A stretch of 64,000 bases of DNA, taken from contig JAEYKW010000009.1 of the NCBI GenBank assembly GCA_023408075.1, positions 1 through 64,000 of the forward strand. Direction: 5' to 3'. Below, one piece after another: positions 38,387 through 47,660 of this stretch. This DNA comes from Bacillota bacterium. Lineage in GTDB: Bacteria; Bacillota; Clostridia; Christensenellales; SZUA-584. Each line of letters starts with the position of its first letter. The stretch's first letter is position 1. The notes beneath the pieces are model-generated. The model did no database searches and had not been told where the DNA came from. It saw only the letters and a list, made by a program, of their open reading frames with translations. A program made the translations under genes and the position numbers.

Positions 38387-41300
38387 ATGTACAAAAGAAG
38401 AAGAGCCTTTTCGGTTTTATTGGCTGTGGTGCTATTCTGCGCTCTGATCGTGACCATGGTTCCGGTCGCTTTGGCGGGATGGGGTGACCCCGGCACGACA
38501 GACGGCTGGGAATGGACGATACAAAGTGACAATACGCTCGCCATCACCGGCTGTTCAGGAAAATCCGGCATGGTGACGATCCCGGATTCGCTTGATACCG
38601 GCGAAGCCGGGCCGGGCGCCTTGCCTGTGACCGTGATCGGCGATGACGCCTTCAACAGCGACTACGCGAGCATAACGGGCATTATTTTGCCCGCCGGTCT
38701 AAAGAGCATAGGAAGCTCTGCGTTTGTGGGTACGCATATATCGAGCGTCACGATTCCGGCCGGATGCGTGAGCATCGGAGGCAGCGCATTTAACAGCCTC
38801 GGGCTCACGAGCGTTGAGTTTGCTTCGCCGAGCAGCCTTCAAAGCATTGGAAACGACGCATTCGGCAGTACGGGGCTGACGAGTGTTGTGATACCGGACA
38901 ACGTGGTGAGTATCGGAGACAACGCATTCAGCGAATGCACCCGCCTTGAGAGCGTGACGCTGCCACACAACGCCGGGTTCACAACTCTCCGGGGTTCGGT
39001 CTTCAGCGGATGCGAGGCGCTGCACAGCATCGACATCCCATCCAGCGTGACTGCCATATATGATTACGCGTTTATGTCTTCGGGACTCCAGAGCATTACG
39101 ATACCCGCCAGCGTCACAAGCATCGGCAACGGCGCATTCGGAGGCACCAGCAATCTGAGCGGCATATCGGTTGCTCCGGGTAGCACGCATTTCACAAGTC
39201 AGGACGGAGTGCTCTATAACATAGACAAAACTTCTCTTCTCGGTTTCCCCGGAGGTAAATCCGGCGCGTTTACCATTCCGGAAGGCGTCACGCGAATAAC
39301 GACAGAAGCCTTTTGCAATAGCTATAGCCTCAACGAAGTCACAATTCCGAGCAGCGTTGAAGCCATAGACAATTATGCTTTCCTCTATTGCTCGAATCTT
39401 TCAAAAGTGTTCATTAAGAGCCGAAACGCGAATTTCAGTACAGTGGCCGTATTTAGCGGAACGCCGCTTGCAACCGCTCCGGACGGAGGAATCTACGGCA
39501 TTGCAGGATCTACCGCGCAGACCTACGCCACTGCAAACGGCATACCGTTCCATATCGGCTACTATGTTGTCTCTTTCGACAGCGGCCATGGCTCAGAAGT
39601 GCCGGGCGCTGTCGTGACGGCGGATGAAACAATGACAGCACCGCCTGCCCCGACCTTCGACGGTTATGATTTCGGCGGCTGGTACACGGATTCGACATAT
39701 GCCACCGAATGGGATTTCGGCACCGCTTCCGTCACAGGCAACATGACGCTGTACGCCAAGTGGACGAGGGATGGCGAGCTTTATCACAGCGGCGAGACGG
39801 ATGGCTTTACGTGGGAGGCCATCGGCGGTGAACTCACAGTCACGGGCTATACGGGCACGGCCGACGGCACCTTTGTCATACCAGATTCAATAAACATAGG
39901 CATCGCGGGGCTGGGCACAATGGATGTGACCCGAATCGGCGATGACGCGTTTAGTTACTATTTTACGGTCACAAGCTTTACACTGCCGAGCAGCCTTAAA
40001 AGCATCGGCGAATCCGCGTTTGCGGGCTGTTGGGCTCTGGAAAGCGTCAGCATACCGGCGGGCGTCGAAGACATCGGAGATTATGCATTTGATGGCTGTT
40101 CAGTTATGGAAAGCGTCAGCATACCGGCGAGTGTCGAAAACATCGGAGATTATGCTTTCCAAAGCTGCTCAATTCTTAAAAACGTCACGATAGCGGAAAC
40201 GAGCAGCTTGGAAACTATTGGCGCGAACGCGTTTTACAGATCCGGGATATTAAGCTTCGATATGCCGGACAGTGTGATCGGCGTGGGTGATAGAGCTTTT
40301 TATTACTGCAACGATCTGCAATCGGTTACGCTTTCCGAAGGGCTTTCCGAAATCAGCTCAGAAATGTTTCGTTCCTGCAATAGTCTTGAGAGCATCACGA
40401 TTCCCGCATCTGTCCAGTCAATCGGCTCTAATGCGTTTAAGTCCTCCGGACTGACAGACGTGACAATACCGGACACGGTCTTGGAGATTGGCGAGTCGGC
40501 CTTTGAAAGGTGCGAGGACTTGCAGAGCGCCGTGCTGCCGGACAACACAAGTTTTACCAAGATTCCGGATAATCTGTTCTTTGGCTGTCCTGCATTGGAC
40601 AGCGTCAACTATCCCGCGCACGTCACCGCCATTGGAAATAGCGCATTTTATAATACAGGTTTTACCGAAATTGTGATACCGGATACGGTCACGGAAATCG
40701 GCGTCAGCGCCTTTGGAGGCTGTGAAAACCTGCAAAGCGCTACGCTGCCGGACAACACAGGTTTCACCGCAATCCCGGACAGCCTCTTTAATGAGTGTAG
40801 GTCTTTGGACAGCGTCAATTTTCCCGCGCATGTTACCGCCATCGGGGATTATGCATTTAACGGAACGGCTTTTACCGGCATCGTGATTCCCGATACGGTC
40901 ACAAGCATCGGCAGCGGCGCATTTGAATACTGCGCAAACCTGCAGAGCATCGCACTGCCTGACAATGCGGATTTTACAAGAATTCCGGATAATCTTGTGC
41001 TTGGTTGCGGAGCGTTGCAGGGAATGGATATCCCCTCGCACGTCACCGCTATCGGTAACAGCGCTTTTAACAGTACAGGCCTGACAGGTGTGACGATTCC
41101 TGTGCAGATTAAGGAAATCGGCGGCTGGGCGTTTGCGTTCACACCGATTACAGCCATTACAATCCCCGCGGGCGTAACGAGCATGGGCGAGGGTGTTTTC
41201 ATGGGCTGCATGTCGCTGACCGCGATCGATGTTGACCCGGCGAACACGGATTTTGAGAGCGTGAACGGCGTGCTCTATAATGCAGATAAGACGATTCTGC

Positions 41301-42766
41301 TGGCCTTCCCGGGAGCAAAAACCGGCGCTTTTATCATCCCGGACGGCGTGAGAACAATCGAAAGGCTGGCATTTTACAGCTGCATAAATCTGACGGCTGT
41401 GACGATCCCGCAGAGCGTGACAGAAATCAATGACGAGGCGTTTGAGTACTGCAATCAGCTGACAAAGGCCGTTATAAAAAGCAACGATGCGGTTTTCGGA
41501 GACTATGCGTTTGATGGTACGGCACTGGACTCCGACGGCATTTACGGTATCGACGGTTCCACGGCACAGCAGTATGCCTGGGATTTCGATATTCCGTTTC
41601 ATGCCGCTTTCTGTACCGTTTCGTTTGACAGCAGGAGTGGTTCCGAAGTGCCCGCCGTCGTTGCCGTTATCGATGAAAAGATCACGAAGCCTGACGACCC
41701 GGCATGGACCGGCCATGACTTCGGCGGATGGTTTAAGGATGAAGACTGCACACTGGTCTGGAATTTTGACAGCGACACTGTGACGGAGAATACCATACTG
41801 CACGCCAAATGGACAGCAAAGAGCTATACCATCACCTATAACCTGAACGGCGGAACGAACAATCCGGCCAACGCACCGTCTTATACCTACGGCACGGGGC
41901 TGACGCTCACCGCCCCCGCAAAGGAGGGATATATATTCGGCGGATGGTTCAGCGAGGCGGCGTTCCAGCATAAAATCACATCCATCGGCGTAACGCAAAG
42001 CGGCAGCGTGTCGTTGTGGGCGAACTGGCTGCCAAGGACAGTGGCGAGCGATGACGGCAAAGTAACGCTTGACCTTTCGGGCGCGACGCTGCCCGACGGC
42101 GTGACCGGCGTTTCGATGAGCAGCAGCATATCGGGCGAAGGCAGCGCGGACTATGCGGCGGTTCTCGGGCTGCTTGGTGGCAATCAAAATGGCCTCGTGC
42201 TTTACGACTTGAAGCTGCTGGATCAGAACGGAAATCCCGTCACGGGTTTTACCGGAAAAATAAAGGTGAAAATCAAAATTCCCGACGGTTACAGCGGTGA
42301 CCTGCATGTGTACTGGTATGATCCGGCGGCCCGTAAGCTGACCGACATGAACGCGACGGCGGAGAATGGGTATCTCGTTTTCGAGACAAGCCACTTCAGC
42401 CTGTATGCCGTTGCTGAGCTCAAAAAGCCCGTGATATCGGGCCTGCCCGCAAGCTTTGAGATGTATAAAGGCGGGCACGTCACATGGAACCCGCAGCCCT
42501 CGGGCGGCACATGGAATTGGGACAAAAAGTTCTTCAAAGCCGAAATCAACAGCTCCGCTAAGTTTACCGCTTTGAAAACGGGTTCGTCCGCCATCACATA
42601 CACGGTGAACGGCATCACGCAAAGCGTTGCCGTCACGATTAAGGCATCCGGGCTGCCGCAAACCGGGCAGGATAGCACATGGATATGGGTGCTTTCCGGT
42701 GCGGGAGCTGCCGTGTTGATCGTGGCGATTATCATTGGCCGAAAGAAAAGACTCAAAAGCGAATGA
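38387..42766 (+). CDS. Large BspA-type leucine-rich-repeat surface protein with LPQTG anchor
   Basis: A 1459-residue cell-wall protein. Residues 1-30 are a signal peptide ending VALA. Two long arrays of BspA-type (LRR_5) repeats of about 23 residues follow (for example AFSECTRLESVTLP and IPASVTSIGNGAFGG), at roughly residues 60-370 and 490-1060. They are separated and followed by Listeria-Bacteroides (Flg_new) repeats, recognisable by FDGYDFGGWYTDSTYATEW and LYAKW. Near the end, SFEMYKGGHVTWNPQPSG is an Ig-like segment. The C-terminus is LPQTG, a hydrophobic helix and KKRLKSE, a sortase sorting signal. Such proteins act in adhesion. Its last codon overlaps the start of the sortase gene. Confidence 0.95.
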   Translation: MYKRRRAFSVLLAVVLFCALIVTMVPVALAGWGDPGTTDGWEWTIQSDNTLAITGCSGKSGMVTIPDSLDTGEAGPGALPVTVIGDDAFNSDYASITGIILPAGLKSIGSSAFVGTHISSVTIPAGCVSIGGSAFNSLGLTSVEFASPSSLQSIGNDAFGSTGLTSVVIPDNVVSIGDNAFSECTRLESVTLPHNAGFTTLRGSVFSGCEALHSIDIPSSVTAIYDYAFMSSGLQSITIPASVTSIGNGAFGGTSNLSGISVAPGSTHFTSQDGVLYNIDKTSLLGFPGGKSGAFTIPEGVTRITTEAFCNSYSLNEVTIPSSVEAIDNYAFLYCSNLSKVFIKSRNANFSTVAVFSGTPLATAPDGGIYGIAGSTAQTYATANGIPFHIGYYVVSFDSGHGSEVPGAVVTADETMTAPPAPTFDGYDFGGWYTDSTYATEWDFGTASVTGNMTLYAKWTRDGELYHSGETDGFTWEAIGGELTVTGYTGTADGTFVIPDSINIGIAGLGTMDVTRIGDDAFSYYFTVTSFTLPSSLKSIGESAFAGCWALESVSIPAGVEDIGDYAFDGCSVMESVSIPASVENIGDYAFQSCSILKNVTIAETSSLETIGANAFYRSGILSFDMPDSVIGVGDRAFYYCNDLQSVTLSEGLSEISSEMFRSCNSLESITIPASVQSIGSNAFKSSGLTDVTIPDTVLEIGESAFERCEDLQSAVLPDNTSFTKIPDNLFFGCPALDSVNYPAHVTAIGNSAFYNTGFTEIVIPDTVTEIGVSAFGGCENLQSATLPDNTGFTAIPDSLFNECRSLDSVNFPAHVTAIGDYAFNGTAFTGIVIPDTVTSIGSGAFEYCANLQSIALPDNADFTRIPDNLVLGCGALQGMDIPSHVTAIGNSAFNSTGLTGVTIPVQIKEIGGWAFAFTPITAITIPAGVTSMGEGVFMGCMSLTAIDVDPANTDFESVNGVLYNADKTILLAFPGAKTGAFIIPDGVRTIERLAFYSCINLTAVTIPQSVTEINDEAFEYCNQLTKAVIKSNDAVFGDYAFDGTALDSDGIYGIDGSTAQQYAWDFDIPFHAAFCTVSFDSRSGSEVPAVVAVIDEKITKPDDPAWTGHDFGGWFKDEDCTLVWNFDSDTVTENTILHAKWTAKSYTITYNLNGGTNNPANAPSYTYGTGLTLTAPAKEGYIFGGWFSEAAFQHKITSIGVTQSGSVSLWANWLPRTVASDDGKVTLDLSGATLPDGVTGVSMSSSISGEGSADYAAVLGLLGGNQNGLVLYDLKLLDQNGNPVTGFTGKIKVKIKIPDGYSGDLHVYWYDPAARKLTDMNATAENGYLVFETSHFSLYAVAELKKPVISGLPASFEMYKGGHVTWNPQPSGGTWNWDKKFFKAEINSSAKFTALKTGSSAITYTVNGITQSVAVTIKASGLPQTGQDSTWIWVLSGAGAAVLIVAIIIGRKKRLKSE

Positions 42767-43407
42767 CAGAGAACAACCGAGTCAGAACAATAAAGATACT
42801 GCGCGCCGTGCTGATTGTATTGGCCGGCGCGCTTTTGCTCACGGCCGCCGCGATTTTCATTGTCCAGTGGAGCGAGGGGGAGGCCGCCGCGCGCCATGCG
42901 CAGGCTTTGCTCAATCAAAGCGGCATCAAAGCCCCGCCATTGCCTTCCGTTGCCGAGGAGCCCACGGCGGTGCAGCCTTCGGCTTCGCCCGCAGCCACGC
43001 TCTCGCCGGAATTTCAGGGGTACTCGGTGATCGCGCGGCTCGATATTGAGGCGATCGATTTGCACCTGCCCGTATTGTCCGAAACGTCGGACGAAGCGCT
43101 TAAGGTTTCCGCGTGCCGCTTGCAGGGGCCGGAGCCGGGCGCGGATGGAAATCTCGTGATCACCGGACACGACTACCGCAGCGGCGCCATATTCGGCAGG
43201 CTCAGCGAGCTTAAAAGCGGTGACGCCGTTGCGCTGACGGGCGCGGACGGACGAACGTATGCCTATACGGTCTATCAGACAGACCATATTAAGCCGGATG
43301 AAGCGGAGAAGCTTGATGATACGGCGTATGAACGCGAGCTTTCTCTGCTGACCTGCGAGAACAACGGCAACGGCAGGCTGCTGCTGCGGTGCAGGCTAGA
43401 GGAGTGA
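42763..43407 (+). CDS. Sortase
   Basis: A 214-residue membrane-anchored transpeptidase that cuts LPXTG-type signals and joins proteins to the cell wall. A transmembrane helix lies at about residues 13-34, then a Pro/Ala/Ser linker. Catalytic residues are visible as His136 (VITGHDYRSG), Cys198 (LSLLTCENN) and an Arg near 205-209 (GRLLLRC). The short size and the LLTC motif suggest a class B/D-like enzyme, but the class is uncertain. ATG 42763 overlaps the surface protein stop codon (ATGA), so the two are translationally coupled, and the LPQTG protein is its likely substrate. Confidence 0.9.
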   Translation: MTENNRVRTIKILRAVLIVLAGALLLTAAAIFIVQWSEGEAAARHAQALLNQSGIKAPPLPSVAEEPTAVQPSASPAATLSPEFQGYSVIARLDIEAIDLHLPVLSETSDEALKVSACRLQGPEPGADGNLVITGHDYRSGAIFGRLSELKSGDAVALTGADGRTYAYTVYQTDHIKPDEAEKLDDTAYERELSLLTCENNGNGRLLLRCRLEE

Positions 43408-43926
43408 CGGCTTTAGATATGAAAATTTATAGATCATACAAAACATAAAGATAATAAGGGTATTGGGGAAAAGCAGAGACGCATCGCGATGATTTCGCGG
43501 TGTGTTTTGCTTTATTGAAAAAATCCCCGTCTGTCAGCTATCCGCTAAGAATGAAAACGACGTGACGAAACGGTAAAATGCATCGCGGGGTAAATTGCTT
43601 CGGGGATGAGATAATCGTCCATAAAGTGGGCTGCTCGCTGTCACTCACTCAAAATCATCATACGCTAACGCATCACAGTGAATGAAAAACTATTTTTTAG
43701 GTCATTCTGAATCCGCAGCGCGGGTGAAGAATCTGTTCCAGCTCCTAATCCACTGCGTAGTCGTCGCTTCTCTCCTCACTACAAAGTGGATCGGATGATC
43801 GATTTATTTACTTTCCATAGCAACGCTGGAAAAGCGCGGCCGTTTTGCAGGTGAGATTTGCCCTGTTGAAAAAGTATAAAATATGAATGCGATCAGTCCA
43901 TTCAGTGCGAACACAATAAACGGGCA
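43408..43926. other. Intergenic region with dispersed repeats
   Basis: About 520 bases between convergent genes. Contains pieces related to family F (43560-43740) and a minus-strand family E unit (43750-43835). A GAAAAAATCCCCG stretch near 43520 has complementary CGGGG later, but I call no terminator with confidence. No gene is seen. Confidence 0.55.
43750..43835 (-). repeat. Dispersed intergenic repeat, family E, copy 2
   Basis: Read on the minus strand it gives GTTGCTATGGAAAG, GATCATCCGATCCACT, GAGGAGAGAAGCGACGACT and GCAGTGGATTAG, the same landmarks and order as 19686-19793. Confidence 0.65.
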
Positions 43927-44853
43927 TTACGCTGGCGTGTTCCTGCCGGATATATGCCGGGCAAACACGAGCTCCGGGCGGCTGTGATCAACAATTCCGT
44001 GCTTCATTTTTTCCTTGCAGGCAATCCTGTACTGATACGGCGTCACCTTATACCATTTGCGAAAAGCCTTGATGAATGAACGGTAATCCGGGAATCCGTT
44101 TTCCATCGCAATATTGAGCATAGTCTTGTCGTTTCGCACCACATCGTCGAGCGCTTTTTCCACACGCACGCTCGTCAGATGCTTTTTGAAGGTCGTGCCG
44201 AGATATTTGTTAAAATACCGGGCGAGGTATCCTGTGGACAGGCTCAATTCGTTTGCAAGAGAATCGAGTGTGATATTCCCGCTGAAATTATTATCGATAT
44301 AGGCGAGTATTTGCTTGCAGCGGTCAAGATGGCTGAGGGATTTTAAGAACGCCGCGTCATTCACGCAGTAATGCGTAATTAAAATATGCAGCAGGCGGAA
44401 TATTTCGCTGTTGACAAGCAGATGAAAATAAGGATCGTTCTTGTCGTGGAACGAGAGGTCCACGATTTTGTGGAGGCTTTGACGAAGCTCGTTGTCCCAG
44501 TAGTCCCCGGCGGATTCAATAAAACGCATCTCTTCGGGTTTGATGGAATAGTCGGTCAGAAACTCATAGGGAAAAATCAGTGAAACGCCCCGCGGCTGTT
44601 CATGAATCTGAGGGATCATTTCATGTACATCTCCGTAGTTGATGATGATAAGATCGTCTTTTGAGTATTCTTTCGTCACCCCATTGATCCAAACCTTGAC
44701 CGGCGTGGTGATATAGCAGCATATTTCCAGGCTGCGGTGCCAGTGCTTGGCGCAGTATTCAACACCGCTTTTTGCATGGTAGTAAACCATAATAGGGTAT
44801 TTCTCGCTATGAGAGACATTCTCATAATAGTATTTTGAAGTTAACTCTTCCAT
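43927..44853 (-). CDS. AraC-family transcriptional regulator
   Basis: A 308-residue regulator. The N-terminal half is a cupin-like sensor (VEYCAKHWHRSLEICCYI, INYGDVHEMIPQ). The C-terminal two-helix-turn-helix AraC domain lies at about residues 180-280: LDSLANELSLSTGYLARYFN is the first HTH and LNIAMENGFPDYRSFIKAFR the second, followed by KWYKVTPYQYR. It diverges from the sugar-uptake and glycosidase operon that begins at 45056, so it probably controls that operon in response to a sugar. The ATG at 44853 follows AAGGAG. A strong promoter lies upstream. Confidence 0.93.
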   Translation of the reverse strand: MEELTSKYYYENVSHSEKYPIMVYYHAKSGVEYCAKHWHRSLEICCYITTPVKVWINGVTKEYSKDDLIIINYGDVHEMIPQIHEQPRGVSLIFPYEFLTDYSIKPEEMRFIESAGDYWDNELRQSLHKIVDLSFHDKNDPYFHLLVNSEIFRLLHILITHYCVNDAAFLKSLSHLDRCKQILAYIDNNFSGNITLDSLANELSLSTGYLARYFNKYLGTTFKKHLTSVRVEKALDDVVRNDKTMLNIAMENGFPDYRSFIKAFRKWYKVTPYQYRIACKEKMKHGIVDHSRPELVFARHISGRNTPA

Positions 44854-44897
44854 GAATATACTCCTTGATGATGAATAAACGTCAATTTATCAGCGCT

Positions 44898-44926
44898 ATT
44901 ATAAGGTTTTTTATAAAAAAGGTCAA
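44898..44926 (-). promoter_or_regulatory. Sigma-A promoter for the AraC-type regulator
   Basis: Minus strand TTGACC (44926-44921) and TATAAT (44903-44898), spacer 17 bases, 44 bases before the start. Confidence 0.75.
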
Positions 44927-45055
44927 GAAATGTAAGTGCAATTGTCTGTTATTGAATAGATATGTTTTTGTTGATTGATTATATTAATAACTGTTCAAGG
45001 GCCATTGGGCCAACAGCGAAATTGAGATAAAACGTCATAATTTCGGAGGAATGTC

Positions 45056-45865
45056 ATGGCATATATCCAATGCAGTTTTTTCTCCCAAACACTCAAATTC
45101 AGTACGAATATCGGTGTCATTATTCCCTCTCCGAATTCCGACGAAATTTTCAACCATACGAACCCCGGTTACTTTGAGCCGGGCATAAAGTATCAGACAG
45201 TTTATTTGCTTCACGGCGGATACGGCGACTGCTCAGACTGGATGAGATGGACGAGCATTGAGCGTTACGCTCAGGAGCGAAAGGTGGCCGTTGTCATGCC
45301 TTCCGCAGGCAACAGCTTCTATCAGGATATGTACAGAGGCGAACAGTATTTCACATATGTCACAGAAGAATTGCCGCGTTTTGTGCGTACGCTGTTTCCG
45401 TTTTCGCATGAGAGGGAAGACAATTTTACATTGGGCTTATCCATGGGGGGCTATGGAGCACTGAAAATGGCATTGACGAAGCCGGAGGATTATGCCTGTG
45501 CCGCAAGCCTCTCCGGCGCTGTCGATATCGTCGGCGCGGTGGAAAGCGGCCTGATGAAAGAAACGTTTTTTAACATGACGAGTATTTTTGAAGACCCGGA
45601 GAATCTGCAAGGCACGCAAGCCGATTTGTTTGCCCTGATGCAAGACATAATGACAGAGAAAAGAATCGCACCCCAAGTGTTTTTAAGCTGCGGAACCGAG
45701 GATTTTGTATATCCGCAGCACAAACAAGCCAAAATCAAATTCTCTCTGATGGGCGCGGATGTGCATTATGAGGAACACCCGGGGAAGCATGACTGGGATT
45801 ACTGGGACACACATGTGCAAAGGGCCTTGGATTGGCTACCGCTGAAGCGCGATGTCATCAGGTAA
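45056..45865 (+). CDS. Alpha/beta-hydrolase esterase (EstA/tributyrin esterase type)
   Basis: A 269-residue serine esterase of the esterase D/feruloyl-esterase-like group. Landmarks: VYLLHGGYGDCSDWMRWT (oxyanion region), nucleophile in LGLSMGGYGALKMAL (Ser near residue 129), acid in LSCGTEDFVY, and catalytic His in EEHPGKHDWDYW (near residue 247). No signal peptide, so it acts in the cytoplasm. It opens the carbohydrate operon, so it may remove acetyl or aryl esters from imported sugars; the true substrate is unknown. The ATG follows TCGGAGGA. Confidence 0.9.
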   Translation: MAYIQCSFFSQTLKFSTNIGVIIPSPNSDEIFNHTNPGYFEPGIKYQTVYLLHGGYGDCSDWMRWTSIERYAQERKVAVVMPSAGNSFYQDMYRGEQYFTYVTEELPRFVRTLFPFSHEREDNFTLGLSMGGYGALKMALTKPEDYACAASLSGAVDIVGAVESGLMKETFFNMTSIFEDPENLQGTQADLFALMQDIMTEKRIAPQVFLSCGTEDFVYPQHKQAKIKFSLMGADVHYEEHPGKHDWDYWDTHVQRALDWLPLKRDVIR

Positions 45866-45892
45866 AGACAATTTAGGAAAGCGAGAAGATTA

Positions 45893-46774
45893 ATGAAAAA
45901 ATCATTGGGAAGGACGATGCAGCACGTGGCTTTTCTGGGGCCGGCAACGCTTGTGTTTACAGTGATTGTGGTCATTCCGTTTCTGATCAGCATTTACTAT
46001 TCGCTGACCGACTGGAATGGCATTTCAAAAACCATGAATTTCATCGGCCTGAATAACTATATTGACATATTTACGGGAGATTCGCGCTTTCTTCAGGCGT
46101 TTGGCTTTACGGTCAGCATCAGCCTTGTGATCGTTGTGCTCACGAATATCATTGGCATCGGCCTTGCGGCCCTGTTGATCAACAGATTCTTCGGAAGCAA
46201 CATCTTTCGCGCCGTATTCTTTTTGCCGAACACCATGGGCGGCGTCGTGATGGGGTATATATGGCGGTTTATTTTCCTGATGGTGATTCAATATCTGGGG
46301 ACCGTCGTGAATTGGGGCATATTTCAGCTGCCCTGGCTGGGGACGGAAGAGACGGCGTTCATCGCGCTGGTGGTGGTCAGTGTCTGGCAGGGTGTGGGGT
46401 ATGTCATGGTCATTATGATCGCGGCATTGTCCGGCGTTCCGCATGATCTTGCGGAAGCGGCGAGAATAGACGGCGCCTCCGCGTGGAAGACGTTTTGGAA
46501 GATTAAGATTCCATACTGCATGCCCTATCTGACGGTGTGTCTGTTTTGGTCGATCGCATCCGCTTTTAAAATGTTTGACGTCAACGTGGCGCTGACAAAG
46601 GGCGGGCCGTACGGCTCTACAACACCCATGGCGCTGCAGATTTATTACGACGCATTTAATGCGAACAGGTATGGCTTTGCCAACGCCGAATCCATCGTGT
46701 TCTTTATGATCATTTTCATCGTGACATCGATTCAGCTGTTTTTGAGCCGGAGAAAGGAGCGTGCATACAGATGA
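45893..46774 (+). CDS. Carbohydrate ABC transporter permease (MalF type)
   Basis: A 293-residue inner-membrane permease of the CUT1 sugar family. Six transmembrane helices are visible. The cytoplasmic EAA loop that contacts the ATPase reads DLAEAARIDGASAWKTFWKI (about residues 184-203). It overlaps the next permease gene by 4 bases (ATGA). No ATPase gene lies in the operon, which is usual for CUT1 systems that share a common ATPase (MsmX type). It forms the channel with the MalG-type partner and receives sugar from the lipoprotein encoded at 47661. Confidence 0.95.
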   Translation: MKKSLGRTMQHVAFLGPATLVFTVIVVIPFLISIYYSLTDWNGISKTMNFIGLNNYIDIFTGDSRFLQAFGFTVSISLVIVVLTNIIGIGLAALLINRFFGSNIFRAVFFLPNTMGGVVMGYIWRFIFLMVIQYLGTVVNWGIFQLPWLGTEETAFIALVVVSVWQGVGYVMVIMIAALSGVPHDLAEAARIDGASAWKTFWKIKIPYCMPYLTVCLFWSIASAFKMFDVNVALTKGGPYGSTTPMALQIYYDAFNANRYGFANAESIVFFMIIFIVTSIQLFLSRRKERAYR

Positions 46775-47604
46775 CCACAGGTAAGAAACGGGTGATGAAA
46801 ATCACCAAGTTCACGTTGACGCTGATTCTCACATTGCTGTTCTTCGCGCCGTTTGTGCTGGTTATTTTGAATTCGATAAAGCCGCAGAGCCAAATCATGA
46901 CCGATCTTCTCGGCTTGCCGGAAAAGGTGATGTGGGAGAATTACTCGAACACATGGGATTCGCTTCATATGTCAACCGTGATGACAAACACCGTGATCGT
47001 TTCCCTTTGCTCGGTATTAATCATTATCGTTCTGGCCGCGATGGTGGCTTACTGGATGGTGCGCCACTCAACCCGGTTCAGCCGGATATTTGAAAAGCTG
47101 CTCCTTGGCTCTTTGCTGATACCGTTCGCCTCGGTCATGCTGCCGCTCGTTAAAACGATGAGCACGCTCGGCCTCAATACGAGCCTGCTCGGCGGCATAT
47201 TCACGTATGTGGGCATCGGGCTTGCGTTTGCGACATTTATTATGACCGGCGCGATTCGTGCGATTCCTGTGGAAATTGAAGAGGCGGCCATGATAGACGG
47301 CTGCAACGTGTATCAGGTGTTTTTCAAAATCGTGCTGCCCATTGTGAGGCCCACGTTCTTAAGTATTTTCATACTCGATCTGTTCTGGATATGGAACGAC
47401 TATATCGTGGCATTGATTATGCTCAACAATTCGGGGCTGAATACCGTACAGCTCGCCATCAACAAGCTTTTCGGTTTGCATGCGAACCAGTGGGACGTGG
47501 CCTTGCCGGCCATTGTGATGAGCATTGCGCCGATACTGATCATTAATGTCCTGCTTCAGAAGAAGATTATAGCGGGCGTTGCGGCCGGCGCAACCAAGGG
47601 CTGA
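46771..47604 (+). CDS. Carbohydrate ABC transporter permease (MalG type)
   Basis: A 277-residue CUT1-family permease with six transmembrane helices. The EAA loop is EIEEAAMIDGCNVYQVFFKIVLP (residues about 169-191; only the middle differs from consensus by a Cys). LPLVKTMSTLGLNTSLLG and FIYVG-like FTYVGIGLAFATFIM precede it. ATG 46771 overlaps the MalF-type stop codon, so both halves are made in equal amounts. The substrate is a sugar or oligosaccharide, probably a beta-glucoside or related glycan given the GH3 enzyme downstream; this is inference. Confidence 0.95.
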   Translation: MTTGKKRVMKITKFTLTLILTLLFFAPFVLVILNSIKPQSQIMTDLLGLPEKVMWENYSNTWDSLHMSTVMTNTVIVSLCSVLIIIVLAAMVAYWMVRHSTRFSRIFEKLLLGSLLIPFASVMLPLVKTMSTLGLNTSLLGGIFTYVGIGLAFATFIMTGAIRAIPVEIEEAAMIDGCNVYQVFFKIVLPIVRPTFLSIFILDLFWIWNDYIVALIMLNNSGLNTVQLAINKLFGLHANQWDVALPAIVMSIAPILIINVLLQKKIIAGVAAGATKG

Positions 47605-47660
47605 AACTCAATGTTGGCAACGAGGCCGACTCAATATATACAAATGATGGGAGGAAAGAA

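Noticed and set aside
40418..42661. A 747-codon minus-strand open frame opposite the leucine-rich-repeat gene
   Set aside because: It follows the repeat structure of the sense gene in reverse and shows no recognisable protein family.
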